DNA of 64,000 nt from Mycetocola sp. Lineage in GTDB: Bacteria; Actinomycetota; Actinomycetes; Actinomycetales; Microbacteriaceae. How positions within the stretch are numbered: position 1 is the stretch's first letter; each line of letters begins with the position of its first letter. Of the stretch, positions 16,105 to 24,370 are shown one piece after another. The notes beneath the pieces are model-generated. The model did not search any database. It was not told where the DNA came from and saw only the letters and a program-made list of their open reading frames with translations. The stretch spans positions 1 through 64,000 of the forward strand of contig NZ_JAODMP010000072.1 in the NCBI RefSeq assembly GCF_025464835.1, written 5' to 3'. The position numbers and the translations under genes were made by a program.

Positions 16105-16395
16105 ATGACAGACATTCCGATGACCCCGTCGCGCACCTGGCGCGGCATCTTCGGTGTGTGGGGCGTCGCCGTCGTCGGTGCGATCCTCGTTGCGGTGTTC
16201 GTACCCGTCGGACTGCGGTTCACCTGGTTGTCGCTCACCCTGGCGGCCTGCACCATGCTGGCCTTCATCGTGCAGCTGCTCACGCACCAGAAGATCGGCT
16301 TCATCGACCGGCTGTCGATCAGCGTCGTCGGCCTTGTGGGCATTCTCTCCGTCGCGGCGGCCCCGCTCGGCCTCGGCGCGCTCTTCCAGGGATAG
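16105..16395 (+). CDS. Small three-helix membrane protein, 96 residues
   Basis: After a short polar N-terminus ([20 protein letters not shown]) come three hydrophobic segments (about residues 16-36, 40-60 and 70-92) separated by a short His/Gln-containing loop. No charged motif suggests transport or catalysis. It is divergent from the GlnR-type gene and is followed 9 nt later by another tiny membrane protein. Function unknown; conserved-looking actinobacterial type. Confidence 0.7.
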   Translation: MTDIPMTPSRTWRGIFGVWGVAVVGAILVAVFVPVGLRFTWLSLTLAACTMLAFIVQLLTHQKIGFIDRLSISVVGLVGILSVAAAPLGLGALFQG

Positions 16396-16404
16396 ACTGC
16401 TGCC

Positions 16405-16518
16405 ATGGACCTCGTCGCTCTCGAACTCTTCTTTGTCGGTCTTCTCGGGCTTGCCAGCCTCGCGATCGCCGGCATCTCCGTCGTCGTGCTCCTTAACCTC
16501 TTCCGCGGACAGCGCTGA
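16405..16518 (+). CDS. 37-residue single-helix membrane peptide
   Basis: [20 protein letters not shown] followed by [17 protein letters not shown]: one long hydrophobic helix with an acidic N-terminus and a basic C-terminus. The start is supported by TAGACT (16393-16398) exactly 6 nt before the ATG, a leaderless arrangement that partly overlaps the end of the previous gene. It stops 14 nt before the nitrobindin-like gene. Function unknown. Confidence 0.55.
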   Translation: MDLVALELFFVGLLGLASLAIAGISVVVLLNLFRGQR

Positions 16519-16532
16519 CCGCTGGGGCGTCG

Positions 16533-17129
16533 ATGATCGAGATCCCGACCGGCCTGCCCGCAGAGCTCGTGCCGCTGTCCTGGCTCCTCGGTGTCTGGGA
16601 GGGCACAGGGGTCATCGACTACGCCGCAGCGCAGGGCGACGTCAGTTCCGAGTTCGGGCAGCGCGTGAGCTTCAGTCACGACGGGATGCCGTACCTCAAC
16701 TACACCTCCCACACCTGGCTTCTCGACGAGGAGCACACCGGCCTCACCGCCGAGACCGGCTATTGGCGGTTGCACCGTTCCCAGCGAGACGGCGACCCGG
16801 GTCCGGCACTGTTGCCGGCGGTCGGGAAGCGCCCGTTCCAGACCGCTGAGGACGTCGAGTCCCTCCGTAATCGTGACGGCGGCTTCGACCTCGAGGTCTC
16901 CCTTGTGCACCCGGGCGGGGTGAGCGAACTGTACCTGGGCCAGGTTCGCGGGCCGCGCATCGACTTGGCCACCGACGCCGTCATGCGCACGGCCGGGGCG
17001 AAGGAATACGCCGCAGCCACCCGACTGTACGGACTCGTCGAGAGCCACCTGCTCTGGGCGTGGGACATCGCCGCGCTCGGCCAGGACCTCCGCACCCATG
17101 CCTCCGGGCGACTCGCAAAGGTTGACTGA
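16533..17129 (+). CDS. Nitrobindin-like FABP-family heme protein
   Basis: A 198-residue beta-barrel protein of the actinobacterial FABP/nitrobindin family. The N-terminal signature [12 protein letters not shown] is present, as is [11 protein letters not shown]. The C-terminal block [20 protein letters not shown] is followed by His-Ala, where the family's proximal heme-ligand His lies. Family members bind heme and can convert peroxynitrite to nitrate. The stop codon overlaps the next start (TGATG), so it is coupled with the YgfZ-like gene, a common pairing in actinobacteria. Confidence 0.85.
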   Translation: MIEIPTGLPAELVPLSWLLGVWEGTGVIDYAAAQGDVSSEFGQRVSFSHDGMPYLNYTSHTWLLDEEHTGLTAETGYWRLHRSQRDGDPGPALLPAVGKRPFQTAEDVESLRNRDGGFDLEVSLVHPGGVSELYLGQVRGPRIDLATDAVMRTAGAKEYAAATRLYGLVESHLLWAWDIAALGQDLRTHASGRLAKVD

Positions 17130-18262
17130 TGACTGTTCCTGGCTCCTCTCCGTTCGTGAACCGCCCGGGCGCCGTCGTGCTCCCGGACGCGGTCGACGCA
17201 GGGGTGCCCTCCCACTACGGCAGCCCCAATATCGAGCAGCGGATGCTCGCCGCCGGTGAGGCGATCGTTGACCTGTCCAATCGGGGCATCGTCTCGGTCG
17301 CCGGCCCTGACCGGCTCAGCTGGCTCAACTCGATGACGTCCGCCGAACTCACGAACCTTCCGGTCGGGGCCTCGAGCGAAACCCTGTTCCTGGACCCGAA
17401 CGGGCGGCTGGAACATGTTGCGGGGATCGTCGATGACGGTGAAACGACCTGGCTGCTCGTCGAGGCGGACGAGGTCGAACCGCTTGTCACCTGGCTCAAC
17501 CGGATGAAGTTCATGCTTCGGGTTGAGATCGCCGACCGGTCGGCGGAGTTCGCGCGCATCGGTCTGATGCCGTCAGATTCCGCCCTCGACCTCGCCGTCG
17601 CATCCCCGAACGGCGTCCCCCTTCTCTGGACAGACCCGTGGCGTGAGGTCGTCGCCGGCGGGCACCAGTACGCGCGCGGCGAGCATCCGTCAGCTGGTTG
17701 GCGTTGGACCGAGGTCCTCGTTGCCCGTGAGGAACTTCACCTGCTCGCCGCTGGGCTTCTGCCCGTGGCCGGGTCGCTCGCGGCCGAAGCGCTTCGCGTT
17801 GCCGCGTGGCGGCCGAGGAAAGCGACAGAGGCCGACGAGAAAACCATCCCGCACGAACTCGACTGGTTGCGCAGCGCCGTCCACCTCACCAAGGGGTGCT
17901 ACCGGGGCCAGGAAACCGTCGCGAAGGTCCACAACCTCGGGCATCCGCCGCGCCGCCTCGTCCTGCTGCATCTGGATGGTTCCGATTCGGTGCTCCCGAA
18001 GCGCACGGCAACGGTGCTCGCAGACCGAAACGGCGAGTCCGTCGCCGTCGGGGTGGTGACGACGGCCGTGATGCACCATGAACTCGGGCCGATCGCCCTG
18101 GCCGTCATCCGCAGGAACATCGATCCGGAAGCCCGGCTCACCGTCGACGAGGACGGGATCTCGATCGCAGCGGCGCAGCAGGTCATCGTGCCAGCGGATG
18201 CGGGAGCCGTCGCCGACGTGCCCCGGTTGCCGCGCCTGGGGGCTGTGCGCCGCAACCCGTAG
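17129..18262 (+). CDS. ygfZ: YgfZ/GcvT-like folate-binding protein
   Basis: A 377-residue protein of the GcvT-related YgfZ family, which uses tetrahydrofolate in maintaining certain iron-sulfur enzymes. The hallmark motif KGCYRGQE is present (about residue 255). The N-terminal aminomethyltransferase-like domain contains VDLSNRGIVSVAGPDRLSWL and the C-terminal barrel follows. It starts inside the stop codon of the nitrobindin-like gene. The last step of the family's reaction is not settled, so only the role is given. Confidence 0.9.
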   Translation: MTVPGSSPFVNRPGAVVLPDAVDAGVPSHYGSPNIEQRMLAAGEAIVDLSNRGIVSVAGPDRLSWLNSMTSAELTNLPVGASSETLFLDPNGRLEHVAGIVDDGETTWLLVEADEVEPLVTWLNRMKFMLRVEIADRSAEFARIGLMPSDSALDLAVASPNGVPLLWTDPWREVVAGGHQYARGEHPSAGWRWTEVLVAREELHLLAAGLLPVAGSLAAEALRVAAWRPRKATEADEKTIPHELDWLRSAVHLTKGCYRGQETVAKVHNLGHPPRRLVLLHLDGSDSVLPKRTATVLADRNGESVAVGVVTTAVMHHELGPIALAVIRRNIDPEARLTVDEDGISIAAAQQVIVPADAGAVADVPRLPRLGAVRRNP

Positions 18263-18380
18263 GTCTGCGTTTCGGCTTGCCGTGGAATCACCCGTCCCGG
18301 ACGAGGTCATGCGACGCGCCGCGTGTATCCGTCCGGAGCGGGGTGAATCCAGCGGCGGGGTCGGTCGATAGAGTGGAGGC

Positions 18381-19139
18381 ATGTCTTCGCCATACACACT
18401 CATCCTGCTGCGCCACGGCAACAGCGACTGGAACCAGAAAAACCTTTTCACCGGCTGGGTCGACGTCCGCCTGAGCGACCAGGGCGTCACCGAAGCGAAC
18501 CGCGCTGGTGAACTGCTCAACGAGTCGGGTCTCACCCCCGACATCCAGTACACCTCGGTGCTCACCCGCGCGATCCAGACCGCGAACATCGCCCTCGACG
18601 TCGCCGACCGGGCGTGGATTCCGGTGAAACGCACCTGGCGGCTCAACGAGCGCCACTATGGCGACCTCCAGGGCAAGGACAAAGCCCAGACGCTCGCCGA
18701 ATACGGCGCCGAGCAGTTCCAGACCTGGCGTCGCTCGTTCGACGTTCCGCCTCCGCCCATCGCCGACGACAACGAATACTCCCAGGCCCACGACCCGCGT
18801 TACGTCGGCATCGACGGGGAGGTTCCCAGGACCGAGTGCCTCAAGGACGTCATCGACCGGATGCTTCCCTACTGGCATTCCGACATCACGGTCGACCTTG
18901 CTGCGGGCAAGACGGTCCTCGTCACAGCACACGGGAACTCGCTCCGGGCCCTGGTGAAGCACCTCGACGGTATCTCGGACGACGAGATCGCGTCGCTCAA
19001 CATTCCGACGGGCATCCCGCTCGTCTACAAGCTCGACGAGAACTTCGTTCCGACCGAGCCGGCCGCGTACCTCGACCCGGCCGCGGCCGCGGCCGGTGCG
19101 GCCGCCGTTGCCGCCCAAGGCAAGAAGTCCGAAGGTTAA
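18381..19139 (+). CDS. gpmA: 2,3-bisphosphoglycerate-dependent phosphoglycerate mutase
   Basis: A 252-residue glycolytic enzyme that interconverts 3- and 2-phosphoglycerate. The catalytic motif [20 protein letters not shown] contains the phospho-His at residue 13 or so; the second catalytic His is in [15 protein letters not shown]. The family sequence [20 protein letters not shown] is present. The C-terminus carries an extra poly-Ala/Gly tail. TAGAGT (18369-18374) lies 6 nt before the ATG, suggesting a leaderless mRNA, though GGAGG also lies in between. Confidence 0.97.
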   Translation: MSSPYTLILLRHGNSDWNQKNLFTGWVDVRLSDQGVTEANRAGELLNESGLTPDIQYTSVLTRAIQTANIALDVADRAWIPVKRTWRLNERHYGDLQGKDKAQTLAEYGAEQFQTWRRSFDVPPPPIADDNEYSQAHDPRYVGIDGEVPRTECLKDVIDRMLPYWHSDITVDLAAGKTVLVTAHGNSLRALVKHLDGISDDEIASLNIPTGIPLVYKLDENFVPTEPAAYLDPAAAAAGAAAVAAQGKKSEG

Positions 19140-19170
19140 ACGCGACGCAGTCGAAATCTGAGCAAACCAC

Positions 19171-19202
19171 AAAGGGCGCGAACCGAACGGTTCGCGCCCT
19201 TT
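19171..19202. terminator. Bidirectional terminator between gpmA and phoU
   Basis: AAAGGGCGCGAACCG pairs with CGGTTCGCGCCCTTT around a tiny AA loop. A-run and T-run on the two sides serve gpmA (plus) and phoU (minus). Confidence 0.9.
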
Positions 19203-19217
19203 GTGTGTTACCCGCGG

Positions 19218-19874
19218 TCAGTCGTCGCTCTCCGCGATCCAGTCACCCGTTGACAGGTACTGGACCTTCTTCGAGATCGACACGGCGTGGTCGGCGAAGC
19301 GCTCGTGGTAGCGCGAGGCGAGCGTGGCGTCGACCGTCGCGACGGGCTTGCCCTTCCACGTCTCGCCGAGGACCTTGTCGAAGACACTGACGTGCAGCTC
19401 GTCAACCTTGTCGTCCTGATTCCTGATCTCCTCCGCCAGGCGCACGTCCTGGGTGCGGAGCAGCTGGGTCAGCTTGTGCGCGATTTCGACGTCAAGACGA
19501 CCCATCTCGACGAAGGTCGAACGCAGCCCCTTGGGGACGGCGCGCTCCGGGAAGCGATACCGCGCGAGCTGCGCGATGTGCTCGGCCATGTCGCCCATCC
19601 GTTCGAGGGAGGAGCTGATCCTCAGCGCGCTGACGACGATGCGCAGGTCACGGGCGACCGGCTGCTGTCGAGCGAGTATGTTGATGGCCAGCTCGTCGAG
19701 GGCGAGGGTGAGCTCGTCGATTCGGACGTCGTTCTCGATGACCTCGTCGGCGATGGTGACGTCGGACTGGGTGAACGCCTGGACGGCGTTGGTGATGGAG
19801 ATCGCCACTAGCTCCGAAATAGCGACGAGCCGCTCCTGCACCTCGGCCAGCTCTTGCTGGAATACTTCACGCAT
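19218..19874 (-). CDS. phoU: Phosphate signalling protein PhoU
   Basis: A 218-residue all-helical protein of two PhoU repeats. The start at 19874 (MREVFQQELAEVQERLVAIS) has GGAGATC just upstream. The first repeat carries the metal-binding-type segment ENDVRIDELTLALDELAINI and the second EIRNQDDKVDELHVSVFDKV. PhoU links Pst transport activity to the SenX3-type kinase and keeps the phosphate regulon off when phosphate is plentiful. It is divergent from senX3-regX3 rather than in the pst operon. Confidence 0.95.
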   Translation of the reverse strand: MREVFQQELAEVQERLVAISELVAISITNAVQAFTQSDVTIADEVIENDVRIDELTLALDELAINILARQQPVARDLRIVVSALRISSSLERMGDMAEHIAQLARYRFPERAVPKGLRSTFVEMGRLDVEIAHKLTQLLRTQDVRLAEEIRNQDDKVDELHVSVFDKVLGETWKGKPVATVDATLASRYHERFADHAVSISKKVQYLSTGDWIAESDD

Positions 19875-20044
19875 CTGATCTCCATTCGGATGTCGGGACC
19901 TGGCGCACCGCTTTTGGGCGCCCGGGAACAAGCCCGCTTCCACTCTGCTGTGCGCAGGTTAACGTTTGGTGGCGTGAGTCTGAACAACAACTCAGATCCC
20001 CTGATGAGAGCCGCCGTCCGGCTGGCATGCCACTGCTATGCCTC

Positions 20045-20056
20045 TAACCTAGTCGT
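20045..20056 (+). promoter_or_regulatory. -10 element for leaderless senX3 transcript
   Basis: TAACCT at 20045-20050 is followed by exactly 6 nt and the ATG of senX3, with no Shine-Dalgarno sequence. The same spacing is seen before at least nine other genes in the window. Confidence 0.55.
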
Positions 20057-21250
20057 ATGGACTCTCCCTGGCTGCTGGTTGCGGCCGCGCTGCTCGGACT
20101 CGTCATGGGCGGCGGATTCGCCGCCGCCGTGTTCTCTGCGGCACGTCGGGGGGAACGTGTCGCCGGGGTGGTGACCCCGTCGGTGCCCGACGGCGTGAGC
20201 CAGGTGCTCGATGCCCTTGAGACCGCCGGCATCGTCGTCGACCCGTCTAGGAACGTTGTGAAGGCCTCCCCTGGAGCCCTCGCCCTCGGCCTCGTCCGTG
20301 ACGGCAGGATCGCGCACGCGGAGATCGGCCGGCTCGCCGACCGGGTTCGGGACAGTGGTGAGGCCAGCAGCGCAGACATCGACATCACCCGCGGCCGGTT
20401 CAGCGACGCGACGGTGCACCTGGGCGTCCGCGCTGCACGCCTCGGCACGCGGTACGTGCTCGTCCTCGCCCAGGACCACACCGAGTCCCGCAGGCTCGAC
20501 GAGGTGCGTCGTGACTTCATCGCCAACATCAGCCACGAACTGAAGACACCCATCGGGGCCGTCGGCCTCCTCGCTGAAGCGCTCGAACCTGCCGCAGACG
20601 ACCCGGTGCAGGTGCGAAAGTTCGCCGCCAGGCTTCGCACCGAGGCGTCGAGGCTCGCTCGGTTGACCGGCGAGATCATCGACCTGTCCCGGCTGCAGGC
20701 CGCAGATGCGCTGCACCAGCCGGAGCTCGTCGCGATCGACCAGGTGGTGGCTGCGGCGCTCGACCAGAACCGGGTCGCAGCGGAAGCCAACGATGTCTCC
20801 CTCGTCTTCGCCGGCGACCGCGCCGCGAAGGTGTACGGCGACGAGGCCCTGCTCGTCGTGGCCGTGCACAACCTCATCGCCAATGCGATCGCCTATTCGC
20901 CGCCGCGCGGGCGGGTGGGTGTCGGGGTTTCCCGCAAGGACGGCATCGTCGAGATCGCCGTCACCGATCAGGGAGTCGGCATCCCCGAGGACGACCGTGA
21001 CCGGGTCTTCGAACGGTTTTTCCGTGTCGACCAGGCCAGGTCCAGGAACACCGGCGGCACCGGGCTCGGTCTGTCGATCGTCAAGCACACCGTGCAGAAC
21101 CACGGCGGAGAGGTCAAGGTCTGGTCGCTCGTCGGCCGGGGGTCGACGTTCACCGTCCGGATCCCTGAGGCGTCGGAGAAGCCGCAGACCGCCCAGATTC
21201 CGATCAGCGAAATATCCGCCGACATCCCGGCACACGACGACGCCCGTTAG
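20057..21250 (+). CDS. senX3: Phosphate-sensing histidine kinase SenX3
   Basis: A 397-residue membrane kinase. A single N-terminal helix (LLVAAALLGLVMGGGFAAAV) is followed by a PAS-like domain, then the dimerisation domain with phospho-His160 in FIANISHELKTPIGAVGLL. The ATP-binding boxes are VHNLIANAIAYSPP (N), VTDQGVGIPEDD (G1), ERFFRVD (F) and GGTGLGLSIVKH (G2). It controls RegX3, encoded 11 nt downstream, in response to phosphate through PhoU and Pst, both encoded in this window. Confidence 0.95.
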   Translation: MDSPWLLVAAALLGLVMGGGFAAAVFSAARRGERVAGVVTPSVPDGVSQVLDALETAGIVVDPSRNVVKASPGALALGLVRDGRIAHAEIGRLADRVRDSGEASSADIDITRGRFSDATVHLGVRAARLGTRYVLVLAQDHTESRRLDEVRRDFIANISHELKTPIGAVGLLAEALEPAADDPVQVRKFAARLRTEASRLARLTGEIIDLSRLQAADALHQPELVAIDQVVAAALDQNRVAAEANDVSLVFAGDRAAKVYGDEALLVVAVHNLIANAIAYSPPRGRVGVGVSRKDGIVEIAVTDQGVGIPEDDRDRVFERFFRVDQARSRNTGGTGLGLSIVKHTVQNHGGEVKVWSLVGRGSTFTVRIPEASEKPQTAQIPISEISADIPAHDDAR

Positions 21251-21261
21251 GACCACGACAG

Positions 21262-21942
21262 ATGACCCGCATCCTCCTCGTCGAAGACGAAGCAGCCCTC
21301 AGCGAGCCGCTCGCCTATCTGCTCGGGCGGGAAGGTTACGAGATCGACGTCGTCCAGGACGGCCCGAGCGCCATAGCGGCGTTCCACGTCGCCGAGCCGG
21401 ACCTCGTCCTTCTCGACCTCATGCTGCCAGGCATCCCGGGCACCGAAGTGTGCCGGCAGATGCGTGCCGTGTCGAGCGTTCCGATCATCATGCTCACCGC
21501 CAAGGACTCGGAGGTCGACATCGTGGTCGGACTGGAGCTCGGCGCAGACGACTACGTGACGAAGCCATATTCCAGCCGGGAGCTGCTGGCACGCATACGC
21601 GCCGTGCTGCGGCGTCGCGGCACCGACGAGACCGTCGATGACGCGGTGCTCGAGGCAGGGACCGTGCGGATGGACCTTGAACGTCACACCGTCGAGGTAA
21701 GCGGGACGGAAACACCCATGCCGCTGAAGGAATTCGAGCTTCTCGAACTGCTCCTGCGCAATGCCGGGAGGGTGCTGACGCGCGGCCAGCTGATCGACAG
21801 GGTCTGGGGGAGTGACTACTTCGGCGACACCAAAACACTCGACGTGCACATCAAACGTATCCGCTCACGGATCGAAGCGAACCCGTCAGAGCCACGGATG
21901 CTCGTCACCGTCCGGGGGCTCGGCTACCGTTTCGAGGCGTGA
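21262..21942 (+). CDS. regX3: Response regulator RegX3
   Basis: A 226-residue OmpR-family regulator paired with SenX3. The receiver has Glu9-Asp10 acidic residues, the phospho-acceptor Asp52 in LVLLDLMLPG, and Lys in YVTKPYS. The C-terminal winged helix (PLKEFELLELLLRNAGRVLT ... WGSDYFGDTKTLDVHIKRIR) binds DNA. It is expected to activate pstS through the direct repeat at 11212-11229 and possibly other phosphate genes nearby. Confidence 0.95.
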   Translation: MTRILLVEDEAALSEPLAYLLGREGYEIDVVQDGPSAIAAFHVAEPDLVLLDLMLPGIPGTEVCRQMRAVSSVPIIMLTAKDSEVDIVVGLELGADDYVTKPYSSRELLARIRAVLRRRGTDETVDDAVLEAGTVRMDLERHTVEVSGTETPMPLKEFELLELLLRNAGRVLTRGQLIDRVWGSDYFGDTKTLDVHIKRIRSRIEANPSEPRMLVTVRGLGYRFEA

Positions 21943-21952
21943 CAGAGACGAC

Positions 21953-21986
21953 GAAGCGCGACGTCCCCTCCGGGGCGTCGCGCTTC
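21953..21986. terminator. Terminator between convergent regX3 and lipoprotein gene
   Basis: GAAGCGCGACG and CGTCGCGCTTC form an 11-bp stem around a CCCCTCCGGGG inner part. It lies in the 52-bp gap between the two stop codons and can serve both strands. Confidence 0.8.
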
Positions 21987-21994
21987 ATTCTGGT

Positions 21995-22474
21995 CTATCG
22001 GCTTGCGCTCTCGGGGACGAGGTCGCTGTACTCCTCGAGTTCGCCGTTGAGGACGGGAACGAGAATCTTGACACCGGTCTCGTTGCCGTACTGGAAGAAC
22101 ACCTCGACAAGCGAGCCCGGATCAGCGTCGATTCCCTCGAGGAGGATCGGGTCCTCCTCCAGGGTGCCGAACGACACGGTGGATCGCGCGGGAATGCTGG
22201 CGGTGACGGTTCCGTCCTCGCCCTCACCGAACTGGATGGACAATGACTGGGCGTCGTCGCCGTTGGTCACGGCCGCAACGAGGTTCCCGTCTGTGCCGGT
22301 CTCGTCCACGATGATCATCGCGTTCCGGATCTTCAGGTCGCCGGTGCGCCCGCTGACGCCGTCACTCGGGTCGTAGATGTTCGTCGTGGCCTGCGGGGCG
22401 ACCAGGTTGCACGCGCTGGTGCCCAACACGACGGATGCCGCCAGCACGACGGATGCGATCAAACGCGCCTTCAC
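21995..22474 (-). CDS. Secreted lipoprotein of unknown function, 159 residues
   Basis: The GTG at 22474 with GGAGG 6 nt upstream is the start; the frame extends further but without a ribosome site. The signal peptide ends GTSACNLV (lipobox-like, Cys about residue 22), so the protein is probably lipid-anchored. The mature part is beta-rich, with LKIRNAMIIVDETGTDGNLV and SIPARSTVSFG, and resembles the small actinobacterial lipoproteins that have an Ig-like fold. No catalytic residues are recognised. It is convergent with regX3 and divergent from carD. Confidence 0.75.
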   Translation of the reverse strand: MKARLIASVVLAASVVLGTSACNLVAPQATTNIYDPSDGVSGRTGDLKIRNAMIIVDETGTDGNLVAAVTNGDDAQSLSIQFGEGEDGTVTASIPARSTVSFGTLEEDPILLEGIDADPGSLVEVFFQYGNETGVKILVPVLNGELEEYSDLVPESASR

Positions 22475-22593
22475 AGGTCCTCCAAAAACACAGGGGTGCA
22501 CGCGCGGAAACGGCGTGCGGAACGAGTCCGAGTTTAGCCTAGCCATGTCCAGCCACCGCCCGCTGCAGAGCGAACTCTAGCGCATGCCCGCTG

Positions 22594-22602
22594 TGGTATT
22601 CT
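22594..22602 (+). promoter_or_regulatory. Extended -10 promoter of carD
   Basis: TGGTATTCT (extended TG plus TATTCT) lies 27 nt before the carD ATG; no good -35 is seen at the matching distance, which fits an extended -10 promoter. An RBS (GAAGGG) follows in the leader. Confidence 0.6.
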
Positions 22603-22628
22603 GGTAGATGCTGAAGGGATACACATCC

Positions 22629-23111
22629 ATGCTTTTTGAGGTTGGCGAAACCGTCGTATACCCCCACCACGGAGCCGCAACTATTGCGGAAGTGAAAACT
22701 CGGGTCATCAAGGGAGAAGAGAAGCTCTATCTGAAGCTTCGCGTCACCCAGGGTGACCTCGTTATCGAGGTGCCCGCTGAGAACGTCGACCTGGTCGGCG
22801 TTCGTGATGTCATTGGTAAAGAAGGTCTTGAACGCGTCTTCGACGTGCTTCGTGCGCCGTTCACCGAAGAGCCCACGAACTGGTCACGCCGCTACAAGGC
22901 AAACCTTGAGAAGCTCGCCTCCGGCGACGTCATCAAGGTGAGCGAGGTCGTTCGCGACCTCTGGCGCCGCGACCAGGATCGCGGCCTCTCGGCAGGTGAG
23001 AAGCGCATGCTGGCCAAGGCGCGCCAGATCCTCATCTCGGAACTCGCCCTCGCGGAGAAGACCGACGAAGAGAAGGCCTCGAACGTCCTGGACGAGGTAC
23101 TGGCGTCCTGA
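22629..23111 (+). CDS. carD: CarD-family RNA polymerase-binding transcription factor
   Basis: A 160-residue global regulator that binds the RNA polymerase beta subunit and stabilises open complexes, notably at rRNA promoters. The N-terminal Tudor-like domain ([20 protein letters not shown]) contacts polymerase; the helical C-terminal domain contains the DNA-wedging Trp in [15 protein letters not shown]. An upstream in-frame ATG (22608) exists, but the ATG at 22629 has GAAGGG at the right distance and matches the family start. The family is essential in mycobacteria. Confidence 0.95.
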   Translation: MLFEVGETVVYPHHGAATIAEVKTRVIKGEEKLYLKLRVTQGDLVIEVPAENVDLVGVRDVIGKEGLERVFDVLRAPFTEEPTNWSRRYKANLEKLASGDVIKVSEVVRDLWRRDQDRGLSAGEKRMLAKARQILISELALAEKTDEEKASNVLDEVLAS

Positions 23112-23116
23112 GATCT

Positions 23117-23159
23117 CGACAAGCTCGATCACCGCGCAGCGGTGACCGAGCTTTTGTCG
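23117..23159. repeat. Imperfect inverted repeat downstream of carD, terminator or REP-like
   Basis: CGACAAGCTCGATCACCG (23117-23134) and CGGTGACCGAGCTTTTGTCG (23140-23159) form a near-perfect hairpin with a CGCAG loop. The CTCGAC-AAGCTCG wording is of a kind that recurs between genes in Microbacteriaceae, from memory. Here it can terminate carD. Confidence 0.6.
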
Positions 23160-23185
23160 TGCGCGGTGACCGTTAGGCTCCATCC

Positions 23186-24367
23186 ATGAATAATCGCGTT
23201 CCCATCGTCGGCGTCATCGTCGTCGCAGCAGGCAGTGGGACCCGCCTGGGTGCCGACCGTCCGAAGGCGTTCGTGGATCTCGCAGGCCGTTCTGTCCTGG
23301 AACGGTCACTGTCGTCCGTGTTCGGCATGCAGCGCGAGGCGCAGGTCGTCGTCGTCGCACCCGCCGACCTCGTAACGGAAGCCGAAACCATCGCGCACCA
23401 CGCCGCCGGTGCGGCCGCCTCGTCGGTCTCCGTCGTCGCCGGGGGAGCGTCCAGGCAGCAGTCGGTCGCGCTCGGCCTCGCCGCTCTTCGCGAGGCGGTT
23501 CGCATCGTCCTGGTCCATGACGCCGCTCGCGCGCTCACCCCGGCCACCGTGTTCGACGCCGTGGTCACCGGGGTCGCCCAGACGGCGTCCGGGATCGTTC
23601 CTGGCGTCCCGGTGCAGGACACCGTGAAGCGCGTCGACGAGGAGGACACCGTCGTGGAGACCGTCGACCGCTCGGAGCTTCGATCCATCCAGACGCCGCA
23701 GGGTTTCCCCCGGGCGGCACTCGACGCCGCGTATGCGGACGCGGCCCTCGAGTACACCGACGACGCCGCTCTCTTCGCTGCGAACGGCCACACGGTGTCC
23801 GTGATCGACGGGCATCAAGCCTCGTTCAAGATCACAACACCGTGGGACCTCCGGCGCGCTGAAGGGATGCTCTCCGCTGTATCGGGGCAGGCCGGCATCC
23901 GGACCGGTATCGGGACCGACGTGCACGCGTACGACGACGATTCCGAACTCTGGCTCGCCGGGCTGCGCTGGCCGGGGGAGCGCGGACTCTCCGGTCACAG
24001 CGACGGAGACCCGGTCAGCCACGCCATCACCGATGCTTTGCTGTCTGCGGCGGGGCTCGGTGACATCGGCAGTGTGTTCGGCACGAGCGACCCACGATTC
24101 GCTGGCGCCCACGGGGAAGTGTTCCTCGCCGCCACCAGGTCCAGGCTCGAAGCGGAGGGCTTCGTCGTCGGCAACGTCGCCGTGCAGATCATCGGCAACA
24201 GCCCCCGGTTCTCGCCTCGCCGGCAAGAGGCCGAGGCCCTTCTGACCGGGCTGCTCGGCGCACCGGTCAGCATCTCGGCCACGACAACGGACGGCCTCGG
24301 CTTCACCGGGAGGGGCGAAGGCGTTTGCGCCATCGCGACGGCGACGGTTTCGCGCCAGTACTCTTGA
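23186..24367 (+). CDS. ispDF: Bifunctional IspD-IspF isoprenoid enzyme
   Basis: A 393-residue fusion for two steps of the non-mevalonate isoprenoid pathway. Residues 1-230 are IspD (CDP-ME synthase) with the nucleotide loop VVAAGSGTRLGADRPKAFVD and VLVHDAAR. From about residue 237 comes IspF (MEcPP synthase), with the metal ligands in GTDVHAY and SGHSDGDPVSHAITDALLSA. The order D-F without IspE between them is normal for fusions. TAGGCT (23174-23179) 6 nt before the ATG marks a leaderless start. It is followed 3 nt later by cysS. Confidence 0.96.
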   Translation: MNNRVPIVGVIVVAAGSGTRLGADRPKAFVDLAGRSVLERSLSSVFGMQREAQVVVVAPADLVTEAETIAHHAAGAAASSVSVVAGGASRQQSVALGLAALREAVRIVLVHDAARALTPATVFDAVVTGVAQTASGIVPGVPVQDTVKRVDEEDTVVETVDRSELRSIQTPQGFPRAALDAAYADAALEYTDDAALFAANGHTVSVIDGHQASFKITTPWDLRRAEGMLSAVSGQAGIRTGIGTDVHAYDDDSELWLAGLRWPGERGLSGHSDGDPVSHAITDALLSAAGLGDIGSVFGTSDPRFAGAHGEVFLAATRSRLEAEGFVVGNVAVQIIGNSPRFSPRRQEAEALLTGLLGAPVSISATTTDGLGFTGRGEGVCAIATATVSRQYS

Positions 24368-24370
24368 CGG

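Noticed and set aside
19875-20056. PHO box between phoU and senX3
   Set aside because: GGTTAACG and GGTGGCG words occur, but they do not form a clean 11-bp direct repeat.
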